From CAVSRC01 sp963782045 (GTDB lineage: Bacteria > Pseudomonadota > Alphaproteobacteria > Rhizobiales > Kaistiaceae), in the NCBI GenBank assembly GCA_963782045.1, contig CAWAIR010000018.1:394843-458842 (forward strand): a stretch of 64,000 bases of DNA, in the 5' to 3' direction. Shown in pieces: positions 57,653 to 64,000 of the stretch (the first letter of the stretch is position 1; every line of letters begins with the position of its first letter). Below the pieces are notes generated by a model, which was not told the origin of the DNA, searched no databases, and saw nothing but the letters and a program-made list of their open reading frames with translations. Made by a program: the position numbers and the translations under genes.

Positions 57653-58186
57653 TTACTTCTTCTTGCCTTCCTTGCGGAAGATGTGTTCGTCGGAATACTT
57701 CACGCCCTTGCCCTTGTACGGCTCCGGCGGGCGGAACTCGCGAATCTGGGCCGCCACCTGCCCGACTTTCTGCTTGTCGATGCCGGTGATCACGATCTCG
57801 GTCGGCCGTGGGCACTCGATCTTGATGTCCGAGGGGATCGGGTACTTCACCTCGTGGCTGTAGCCGAGGTTGAGCTGCAGATCCTTGCCCTGCACGGCGG
57901 CGCGGTAGCCGACGCCGTTGATCTCCAGCCGCCGCTGGAAGCCGCTGGTCACGCCGGCGACCAGGTTCGATACCATGGTGCGCGACATGCCCCAGGCCGC
58001 GCGCGCCTTCTTCGACTCGTCGCGCGGCATGATCGAGATGTGGCCGTCTTCCATCTTCACCTCGACGTCGTCGGCGGCGAGGAAGGCGAGCATTCCCTTC
58101 GGTCCCTTGACGGAGACCTGCTGGCCGTCGACGGTCGCGGTCACCCCCTTGGGCAGCGTCACTGGCTTCTTGCCGATCCTGGACAT
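57653..58186 (-). CDS. rplF: 50S ribosomal protein L6
   Basis: The 177-residue protein starts MSRIGKKPVTLPKGVTATVD and has the conserved C-terminal block IRECPRPTEI-like KIECPRPTEIVITGIDKQKV, then EFRPPEPYKGKGVKYSDEHI. It lies near the factor-binding centre of the 50S subunit. Confidence 0.97.
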   Translation of the reverse strand: MSRIGKKPVTLPKGVTATVDGQQVSVKGPKGMLAFLAADDVEVKMEDGHISIMPRDESKKARAAWGMSRTMVSNLVAGVTSGFQRRLEINGVGYRAAVQGKDLQLNLGYSHEVKYPIPSDIKIECPRPTEIVITGIDKQKVGQVAAQIREFRPPEPYKGKGVKYSDEHIFRKEGKKK

Positions 58187-58222
58187 CGCATCAATCCGTT
58201 TGCTTCAGGTCCCGTCTGCCGG

Positions 58223-58621
58223 TCAGAACACCTGGCAGAGCACTTCGCCGCCGACGTTCTGGTCGCGGGCCTCGGCATCCGACATGACGCCCTTGGGCGT
58301 CGACAGGATGGAGACGCCGAGACCGTTGGCGACGCGCGGCAGATTCTTCACCGAGGCGTAGACCCGGCGACCCGGCTTCGAAACCCGCTGGATTTCGCGG
58401 ATGACCGGCTCGCCGTCGTAATACTTCAGCTCGATCTCGAATTCCGAGCGGCCGTTGTCGAAGGCGGCCGTCGAATAGCCGCGGATGTAGCCTTCCGACT
58501 GGAGAACGTCGAGCACATCCTTGCGCAGCCGCGAGCCCGGCGTCGAGACCTTCGAGTTCTTGCGCAACTGGGCGTTGCGGATGCGCGTCAGCATATCGCC
58601 GAGCGGATCGCTCATCGTCAT
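58223..58621 (-). CDS. rpsH: 30S ribosomal protein S8
   Basis: The 132-residue protein starts MTMSDPLGDMLTRIRNAQLR and ends with GVSILSTPKGVMSDAEARDQ and VGGEVLCQVF, as expected. It is a primary 16S rRNA binder and, in enterobacteria, the repressor of the spc operon. Confidence 0.97.
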   Translation of the reverse strand: MTMSDPLGDMLTRIRNAQLRKNSKVSTPGSRLRKDVLDVLQSEGYIRGYSTAAFDNGRSEFEIELKYYDGEPVIREIQRVSKPGRRVYASVKNLPRVANGLGVSILSTPKGVMSDAEARDQNVGGEVLCQVF

Positions 58622-58634
58622 TGCGGCGTTCTCC

Positions 58635-58939
58635 TTACCAGCTCGACTTGACCATGCCGGGGACCAGCCCCATGGAGGCCAGGTCGCGCAGCGCGATACG
58701 CGACATCTTCAGCTTGCGGTAATAGCCGCGCGGCCGCCCGGTCACCTCGCAGCGGTTGCGGATGCGCACGGGGCCGAGTTGCGCGGCAGTGCGGCGAGCT
58801 TGAGCCGCGCCTGGAAGCGCTCTTCCAGCGTCAGGTTCTCGTCGTCGGCAACGCGCTTGAGCTCGGCGCGCTTGGTGGCGTAGCGCGCCACCAGCTTGCG
58901 CCGGCGCTTGTTCTTCTCGATCGAACTGGTCTTTGCCAT
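58635..58939 (-). CDS. rpsN: 30S ribosomal protein S14 (frameshifted)
   Basis: The zinc-independent long form. The N-terminal half MAKTSSIEKNKRRRKLVARY to LKLAALPRNSAP is in one frame; restoring one missing C in the C-run near 58780 continues VRIRNRCEVTGRPRGYYRKL to SMGLVPGMVKSSW. The corrected length is exactly 101 residues, the family standard. Confidence 0.93.
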
Positions 58940-58949
58940 CGGCCTCTAC

Positions 58950-59507
58950 CTACTGCCGGAACGGAAAGTTGAACGCCTTGAGCAAGGCGCGGGCCTCGTC
59001 GTCGGTCTTGGCGGTGGTGCAGACGATCACGTCCATGCCCAGCACGTCCTCGACCTCGTCGTAGTTGATCTCCGGAAAGACGATGTGCTCCTTGATGCCC
59101 ATGGCGTAGTTGCCACGGCCGTCGAAGCTCTTGCCGTTGAGGCCGCGGAAGTCGCGCACGCGCGGCAGCGCCACGTTGATCAGGCGGTCGAGGAACTCGT
59201 ACATGCGGTCGCGGCGCAGCGTCACCTTGCCGCCGATCGGCATGCCCTCGCGCACCTTGAAGGTGGCGATCGACTTGCGCGCCCGCGTCATCGCCGGCTT
59301 CTGGCCGGCGATCTTGGCGAGATCGGCCAGCGCCACGGTCACCTTCTTGGTGTCGTTGACCGCCTCGCCGACGCCCATGTTGATGACGATCTTGTCGAGC
59401 GTCGGCACCTGCATGGGGTTCTTGTAGCCGAACTGCTCGACCATCTGCTTGCGGATGGTCTCGCGGTAGAGCGTCTTCATGCGCGGCTGGTATTCGGTCT
59501 CAGCCAT
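58950..59507 (-). CDS. rplE: 50S ribosomal protein L5
   Basis: The 185-residue protein has QVPTLDKIVINMGVGEAVND, GQKPAMTRARKSIATFKVRE and GIKEHIVFPEINYDEVEDV. It binds 5S rRNA. The start overlaps the rplX stop by eight bases. Confidence 0.97.
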   Translation of the reverse strand: MAETEYQPRMKTLYRETIRKQMVEQFGYKNPMQVPTLDKIVINMGVGEAVNDTKKVTVALADLAKIAGQKPAMTRARKSIATFKVREGMPIGGKVTLRRDRMYEFLDRLINVALPRVRDFRGLNGKSFDGRGNYAMGIKEHIVFPEINYDEVEDVLGMDVIVCTTAKTDDEARALLKAFNFPFRQ

Positions 59508-59815
59508 CGATCTGGTCTCCCGTCCGCTTGGCGTAGCGCACCTTGCGTCCCTCGACGAAGCGGAAGCCGATGCGGGTCGGCTTGCCGTCGGTGGGCTCGG
59601 CCAGCGCGATGTTGGAAAGGTGGATCGGCATTTCCTTGGTGATGATGCCGCCCTGGCGCGCTCGGCGTCTGCTTCTGGTGGCGCCGCACCAGGTTGACGC
59701 CGCGCACCACCGCGCGGTTCTCGGCCGGCAGCACCATCAGCACCTCGCCCTTCTTGCCGCGGTCGCGGCCGGCGATGACGACGACGTTGTCGCCCTTGCG
59801 GATGCGCTGAGCCAT
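59500..59815 (-). CDS. rplX: 50S ribosomal protein L24 (frameshifted)
   Basis: The N-terminal KOW domain MAQRIRKGDNVVVIAGRDRG to NLVRRHQKQTPSA is in frame. Removing one extra C near 59664 continues QGGIITKEMPIHLSNIALAE to KRTGDQIDG at a TGA at 59500, giving the normal length of about 104 residues. L24 initiates 50S assembly. Confidence 0.93.
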
Positions 59816-60183
59816 CAGAGCACCTCCGGCGCGAGCGAAATGATCTTCATGTGGTTCTTCGCCCTCAGTTCACGCGGCACCGGCCCGAAGATGCGGGTGC
59901 CGACCGGCTCGGACTGATTGTTGATCAGCACGGCGGCGTTGCGGTCGAAGCGGATGACCGACCCGTCGGGGCGGCGGATGTCCTTGGCGGTGCGCACCAC
60001 CACCGCCTTCATGACATCGCCCTTCTTGACGCGGCCGCGCGGGATCGCCTCCTTGACCGAGACGACGATGATGTCGCCGACCGAAGCGTATTTGCGCTTC
60101 GACCCGCCGAGCACCTTGATGCACATGACGCGGCGGGCGCCGGAATTGTCGGCGACGTCGAGATTGGTCTGCATCTGGATCAT
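59815..60183 (-). CDS. rplN: 50S ribosomal protein L14
   Basis: The 122-residue protein starts MIQMQTNLDVADNSGARRVM and contains SVGDIIVVSVKEAIPRGRVK and FDRNAAVLINNQSEPVGTRI. It forms an intersubunit bridge. Its stop overlaps the rplX start (TGATG). Confidence 0.98.
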   Translation of the reverse strand: MIQMQTNLDVADNSGARRVMCIKVLGGSKRKYASVGDIIVVSVKEAIPRGRVKKGDVMKAVVVRTAKDIRRPDGSVIRFDRNAAVLINNQSEPVGTRIFGPVPRELRAKNHMKIISLAPEVL

Positions 60184-60222
60184 GACTGCGTACTCTTTTC
60201 CCCTGGGGGCGGTGAGCCCGCC

Positions 60223-60468
60223 TCAGTTGCCTTCGGCGGCGGTCTCGACGACCACCCAGCGTTTGTTCTTCGAGATCGGCTCGCTCTCCTCGATCTGCAC
60301 GATCTCGCCGACCTTGTGCTTATTGTCCGCGTCGTGCGCGTGGTACTTCTTCGAGCGGCGGATGGTCTTCTTCAGCACCGGGTGCGTGAACGCGCGATCG
60401 ACGCGCACCACGACCGTCTTGTCGTTCTTGTCGCTGACCACCGTGCCTTGCAGGACGCGCTTCGGCAT
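60223..60468 (-). CDS. rpsQ: 30S ribosomal protein S17
   Basis: The 81-residue protein starts MPKRVLQGTVVSDKNDKTVV and has the OB-fold core FTHPVLKKTIRRSKKYHAHD. It is a primary 16S rRNA binder. Confidence 0.97.
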   Translation of the reverse strand: MPKRVLQGTVVSDKNDKTVVVRVDRAFTHPVLKKTIRRSKKYHAHDADNKHKVGEIVQIEESEPISKNKRWVVVETAAEGN

Positions 60469-60473
60469 TTGTC

Positions 60474-60674
60474 TTAACCCTTTGCTTTCGCAGTATTTTC
60501 GGCCGCGACCGTGATCAGCCGCGCGATGTCGCGGCGCACCTGGCGCACGCGCGCAGTGTTCTCCAGCTGACCGGTGGCGCGCTGGAAGCGCAGGTTGAAC
60601 TGCTCCTTCTTCAGCCGCTCGATCTCGTCCTTCATCTGGTCGTCGGTCATCTGCCGAATATCAGCCGCCTTCAT
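60474..60674 (-). CDS. rpmC: 50S ribosomal protein L29
   Basis: The 66-residue two-helix protein has MTDDQMKDEIERLKKEQFNL and QLENTARVRQVRRDIARLIT. It lies at the tunnel exit, near the trigger factor site. Confidence 0.97.
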   Translation of the reverse strand: MKAADIRQMTDDQMKDEIERLKKEQFNLRFQRATGQLENTARVRQVRRDIARLITVAAENTAKAKG

Positions 60675-60696
60675 GGTCGTTCTTCCTTCTTCCGGC

Positions 60697-61110
60697 CTAG
60701 TCGGCGATGCGCTGCACGAAACGCGTGCGGATCGGCAGCTTGGCGGCGCCGAGACGCAGCGCCTCGCGCGCCAGATCCACCGGCACGCCGTCGATCTCGA
60801 ACATGATGCGGCCCGGCTTCACCCGCGCCACCCACAGTTCGGGCGTGCCCTTGCCCTTGCCCATGCGCACTTCGGTCGGCTTCTTCGACACCGGCACGTC
60901 CGGGAAGATGCGGATCCACACGCGGCCGGCGCGCTTCATCTCGCGCGTGATGGCACGCCGCGCCGCCTCGATCTGGCGCGCGGTCACCCGCTCGGGCTCC
61001 AGCGCCTTCAGCCCGTAGGAGCCGAAGGTCAGCTCGGCGCCGGAGGTCGCCGTGCCGTGGATGCGGCCCTTGAACTGCTTGCGGTAGGTGGTGCGCTTCG
61101 GTTGCAGCAT
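60697..61110 (-). CDS. rplP: 50S ribosomal protein L16
   Basis: The 137-residue protein starts MLQPKRTTYRKQFKGRIHGT and has FGSYGLKALEPERVTARQIE and the conserved loop GKGKGTPELWVARVKPGRIM. It contacts the A-site tRNA region of the 50S subunit. Confidence 0.98.
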   Translation of the reverse strand: MLQPKRTTYRKQFKGRIHGTATSGAELTFGSYGLKALEPERVTARQIEAARRAITREMKRAGRVWIRIFPDVPVSKKPTEVRMGKGKGTPELWVARVKPGRIMFEIDGVPVDLAREALRLGAAKLPIRTRFVQRIAD

Positions 61111-61127
61111 GGTTCTACTCGTTCTTC

Positions 61128-61843
61128 TTAGGCCGCGTCGTCGCGACGGCGCTGGCCGCCGCCGCCCTGCTCGGCGGCTTCAATCTGACGCCGCTCGGAG
61201 GCCATCGGGTCGTGCTCGAGGATCTCGCCCTTGAACACCCAGACCTTGACGCCGCACGAGCCGTAGGCGGTGTTGGCGGTGGCCTGGCCGTAGTCGATGT
61301 CGGCCCGCAGCGTATGCAGCGGCACGCGGCCCTCGCGGTACCACTCGGTGCGCGCGATCTCGGCGCCGCCGAGACGGCCGCCGCAGGAGATGCGGATGCC
61401 CTCGGCGCCCAGCCGCATGGCCGACTGCACGGCGCGCTTCATGGCGCGGCGGAAGGCGACGCGGCGCTCGAGCTGCTGGGCGATCGAGGTCGCCACCAGC
61501 GATTGGCGTCGATCTCGGGCTTGCGCACCTCGACGATGTTGATGTGGACTTCCGACTCGGTGAGCTTCGACACCTTGCGGCGCAGCTTCTCGATGTCGGC
61601 GCCCTTCTTGCCGATGACGATGCCCGGCCGCGCCGAATGCACCGTCACCCGGCACTTCTTGTGCGGGCGCTCGATGACGATCTTGGAGACAGCCGCCTGG
61701 CGCAGGTCCTCCATCAGGGTGCTGCGGATCTGCATGTCCTCATGCAGCAGCCGGCCGTATTCGCCCTTGTTGGCGAACCAGCGCGAATCCCAGGTGCGGT
61801 TGACGCCGAGCCGGAGCCCGATCGGATTGACTTTCTGGCCCAT
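61128..61843 (-). CDS. rpsC: 30S ribosomal protein S3 (frameshifted)
   Basis: The N-terminal half, MGQKVNPIGLRLGVNRTWDS through the KH domain to EVRKPEIDA, and the C-terminal half, LVATSIAQQLERRVAFRRAM to KVWVFKGEILEHDPMASERR, lie in different frames. The join near 61500 needs two bases removed, or one added, which restores about 238 residues. S3 forms the mRNA entry channel helicase with S4 and S5. Confidence 0.93.
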
Positions 61844-62223
61844 TAGGCGGGCTCCTCGACTTCACGAACGACGATGGTCAGGTGCGAAAAGCGCTTGTGG
61901 ATCGAGCCGACGCGGCCGCGCGCCCGCGGCGTCCAGCGCTTCATCACCAGCGACTTGCCGACATGGGCCTCGGCGACGATCAGCGAATCGACGTCGAGCT
62001 GATGGTTGTTCTCGGCATTGGCGACCGCCGACTGCAGCGTCTTCTTGACGTCGCGGGCGATGCGCTTGCGGCTGAAGGTCAGGTCGGCCAGCGCCGTCGC
62101 CACCTTCTTGCCGCGGATCATCTGGGCGACCAGATTGAGCTTCTGCGGCGAGATGCGAATGGTGCTGGTGCGCGCCTTCGCCTCATTGGTCGACAACGGC
62201 CGTTCGCGTTTCGGCTTGCCCAT
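61843..62223 (-). CDS. rplV: 50S ribosomal protein L22
   Basis: The 126-residue protein has the conserved RTSTIRISPQKLNLVAQMIR-type start, NAENNHQLDVDSLIVAEAHV and RGRVGSIHKRFSHLTIVVRE. Its long hairpin lines the exit tunnel. Stop and start overlap with rpsC by one base. Confidence 0.97.
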   Translation of the reverse strand: MGKPKRERPLSTNEAKARTSTIRISPQKLNLVAQMIRGKKVATALADLTFSRKRIARDVKKTLQSAVANAENNHQLDVDSLIVAEAHVGKSLVMKRWTPRARGRVGSIHKRFSHLTIVVREVEEPA

Positions 62224-62226
62224 GGC

Positions 62227-62508
62227 TCAGGCCCTCTTCGCCTTCTTGTCCCCGGCGGTATGGCCGTGGAAGGTGCGGGTCGGCGCGAACTCGCCGAACT
62301 TGTGACCGACCATGTCCTCGCTGACCAGCACCGGGATGTGCTTGTTGCCGTTGTAGACGCCGAAGGTCACGCCGACGAACTGCGGCAGGATGGTCGACCG
62401 CCGGCTCCAAATCTTGATGATCTCGGCACGGCCGCCGGCGCGCGTCTTCTCGGCCTTGCGCAACAGGTAGCCGTCCACAAAGGGACCCTTCCAGACCGAA
62501 CGAGCCAC
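62227..62508 (-). CDS. rpsS: 30S ribosomal protein S19
   Basis: The 93-residue protein starts MARSVWKGPFVDGYLLRKAE and has YNGNKHIPVLVSEDMVGHKF and GEFAPTRTFHGHTAGDKKAK. It binds 16S rRNA together with S13. Confidence 0.98.
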   Translation of the reverse strand: MARSVWKGPFVDGYLLRKAEKTRAGGRAEIIKIWSRRSTILPQFVGVTFGVYNGNKHIPVLVSEDMVGHKFGEFAPTRTFHGHTAGDKKAKRA

Positions 62509-62523
62509 TGTCAGCTTCTCCGT

Positions 62524-63360
62524 CTACTTGCCTTTGCGCGCATGGCGGCTGCGCGCGATGAATTTGTCGGTGCGCTTGTTGGCGCGCGTCTTCTTGCCCT
62601 TGGTCGGCTTGCCCCACGGGGTCACCGGGTGGCGGCCGCCCGAGGAGCGGCCTTCGCCGCCGCCGAGCGGATGGTCGACCGGGTTCATGGCGACGCCGCG
62701 AACGCTGGGCTTGCGGCCAAGCCAGCGGTTACGGCCGGCCTTGCCGATATTGATGTTGCCGTGGTCGGGGTTCGACACCGCGCCGACCGTGGCGAAGCAG
62801 TTCTGGTGGACCAGGCGCTGCTCGCCCGAATTGAGGCGCAGGATGGCGTAGCCCTGCTCGCGCCCGACATACTGGGCGTAGGTGCCGGCCGACCGGGCGA
62901 TCTGGCCGCCAGCGCCGGGCTTCATCTCGACGTTGTGGACGATGGTGCCGACCGGCATCGCCGAGAGCGGCATGGCATTGCCCGGCTTCACGTCGGCGCG
63001 CATGGCCGCGACGATGGTGTCGCCCACGCCCAGGCGCTGCGGCGCCAGGATGTAGCTGAGCTCGCCGTCGGCATACTTGATGAGCGCGATGAAGGCGGTG
63101 CGGTTGGGATCGTATTCCAGCCGCTCGACCGTCGCCTCGACGTCCAGCTTGCGCCGCTTGAAATCGACGATCCGGTAGGCCTGCTTGTGGCCGCCGCCGC
63201 GCCAGCGCACGGTGATACGGCCATAGCTGTTGCGCCCGCCGGACGAGTGCTTGCCCTCGACCAGTCCCTTGACCGGCTTGCCCTTGTAGAGCTCCGACCT
63301 GTCGACGATGACCAGCTGGCGCTGGCTCGGCGTGGTCGGCTTGTAATTCTTCAGTGCCAT
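62524..63360 (-). CDS. rplB: 50S ribosomal protein L2
   Basis: The 278-residue protein starts MALKNYKPTTPSQRQLVIVD and has the conserved GGRNSYGRITVRWRGGGHKQ and the peptidyl-transferase-centre histidine region GVAMNPVDHPLGGGEGRSSG. Full length. Confidence 0.98.
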   Translation of the reverse strand: MALKNYKPTTPSQRQLVIVDRSELYKGKPVKGLVEGKHSSGGRNSYGRITVRWRGGGHKQAYRIVDFKRRKLDVEATVERLEYDPNRTAFIALIKYADGELSYILAPQRLGVGDTIVAAMRADVKPGNAMPLSAMPVGTIVHNVEMKPGAGGQIARSAGTYAQYVGREQGYAILRLNSGEQRLVHQNCFATVGAVSNPDHGNINIGKAGRNRWLGRKPSVRGVAMNPVDHPLGGGEGRSSGGRHPVTPWGKPTKGKKTRANKRTDKFIARSRHARKGK

Positions 63361-63378
63361 GGCTCGACCAACGCTCCC

Positions 63379-63671
63379 TTACAGTCCGGTCGTCACGTCG
63401 ATCATCTGGCCTTCGGCCAGCGTGACGATGGCGCGCTTGGTGTCCGACTGGCGGCCAAGCATGTTGCGGAACCGCTTCATCTTGCCCTTGCGGTTGAGGG
63501 TGTTGACCGCGGTCACCTTGACCTTGAACAGCGCCTCGACCGCCGCCTTGATCTCCGGCTTGGTGGCGGTCGTTGGCGACCACGAAGATCACCTTGTTGT
63601 GCTCGGAAACCGCCGTCGATTTCTCGGTGATCACCGGCCGGCGGATGATGTCGTAGTGGTTATGCGCTCAT
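63379..63671 (-). CDS. rplW: 50S ribosomal protein L23 (frameshifted twice)
   Basis: The ATG overlaps the rplD stop (ATGA). Just after MSA the frame is interrupted near 63662 (remove one base or add two), then NHYDIIRRPVITEKSTAVSE follows. A second extra C near 63575 separates FVVAND from ATKPEIKAAVEALFKVKVT, and the protein ends MIDVTTGL. The corrected length is about 97 residues, typical of L23, which sits at the tunnel exit. Confidence 0.92.
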
Positions 63672-64000
63672 TTGAACCGCTCCGTCAGCGCGTCGACGGC
63701 CGCCTTGGTGAGAACCAGCGTGTCGCGGCGAAGAATGTCGTAGACGTTGATGCCCTGCACCGGCAGCACGTCGATGGAAGCGATGTTGCGGGCGGCGAGC
63801 GCGAAATTGGTCTCAAGCTCGGCGCCGTCGATGATCAGCGCGTTGGCAAGTCCCAGCCCCTTGAACTGGGCGGCAAGCGCCTTGGTCTTGGGCTCGCTGG
63901 CCTTGGCGTCGGCCAGCACGATCAGCTTCTCGCCGCGCGCCTTGTCGGAAAGCGCATGCTTCAGCGCCAGCGCCCTGACCTTCTTGGGCAGGTCGTGGGC
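63668..64000 (-). CDS. rplD: 50S ribosomal protein L4, C-terminal part (truncated by window edge)
   Basis: The last 110 residues of L4 are present, ending ILRRDTLVLTKAAVDALTERF and containing GLGLANALIIDGAELETNFA. The 5' part, with the tunnel-lining loop, lies beyond the window. It is the upstream partner of rplW in the S10 operon. Confidence 0.95.
   Translation of the reverse strand, partial: AHDLPKKVRALALKHALSDKARGEKLIVLADAKASEPKTKALAAQFKGLGLANALIIDGAELETNFALAARNIASIDVLPVQGINVYDILRRDTLVLTKAAVDALTERFK

Overview
The window is high-GC bacterial chromosome from an alphaproteobacterium, most likely a Hyphomicrobiales (Rhizobiales) relative. The evidence is the gene content: MipZ division ATPases, ClpS/ClpA with a basic Pro/Ala-rich tail, a phasin, an ATP12-type F1 assembly chaperone, DUF1489, propionyl-CoA carboxylase, and an S10-spc-alpha ribosomal block that runs rpsK-rpoA-rplQ without rpsD. 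The genus cannot be named from sequence alone. Most of the window is core housekeeping genome. No prophage, integrase, transposase, CRISPR array or plasmid function is visible.

Layout. 1-11 kb: a FemAB/GNAT-like protein, a HIT protein, a ChaC-like cyclotransferase, the clpS-clpA pair, a phasin, a D-Ala-D-Ala carboxypeptidase with a SPOR tail, and a minus-strand cluster of DnaJ-domain protein, VWA protein and two tandem MipZ paralogues. 11-18 kb: DUF1489, two convergent potassium transporters (trkH, kup), and a sulfide-detoxification locus (persulfide dioxygenase, divergent BigR-type repressor, rhodanese, TSUP permease). 18-23 kb: an aldo/keto reductase, a GnnA/GnnB-like pair probably making diaminoglucose for lipid A, and an HD-domain protein. 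23-31 kb: the cyoABCD quinol oxidase operon, tRNA-Leu(GAG), lipB, acylphosphatase, and arsR-arsP-thioredoxin behind an FNR-type box. 30-45 kb: pccA and pccB, separated by about 8.4 kb that carries a DUF4010 membrane protein, a sugar ABC transporter, a YARHG protein, lrgAB and a cyclopropane synthase; then VOC, ATP12, a YdhF-like reductase and an RluC-type synthase. 45-51 kb: a fluoride riboswitch driving crcB and DUF190, a small cyclotransferase, a flavodoxin-type protein, rarA and a DegP/Do protease. 51-64 kb: the ribosomal block on the minus strand from rplQ back to a partial rplD, including rpoA, adk and secY.

Regulatory elements that can be read directly include face-to-face promoters between bigR and the persulfide dioxygenase gene, a fluoride aptamer with mutually exclusive anti-terminator and terminator helices, an FNR/FixK-type box next to a 16-bp palindrome upstream of arsR, TGC-rich repeats upstream of the phasin, and several strong intrinsic terminators.

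A quality warning applies to the whole window. At least seventeen coding regions need one or more single-base corrections, mostly removal of one extra base, to restore a family-length product. They include rpoA, rplQ, rpsM, rpsN, rplX, rpsC and rplW, which cannot all be inactive in a living cell. The frameshifts are therefore best read as sequencing or assembly errors, densest between 47 and 51 kb. Coordinates of frameshifted genes below span the whole reconstructed gene.

I did not find a clearly new biological system. The strongest follow-up leads are the tandem MipZ pair beside the DnaJ/VWA genes, the redox-linked arsenic operon, and the compact bigR and fluoride control regions.
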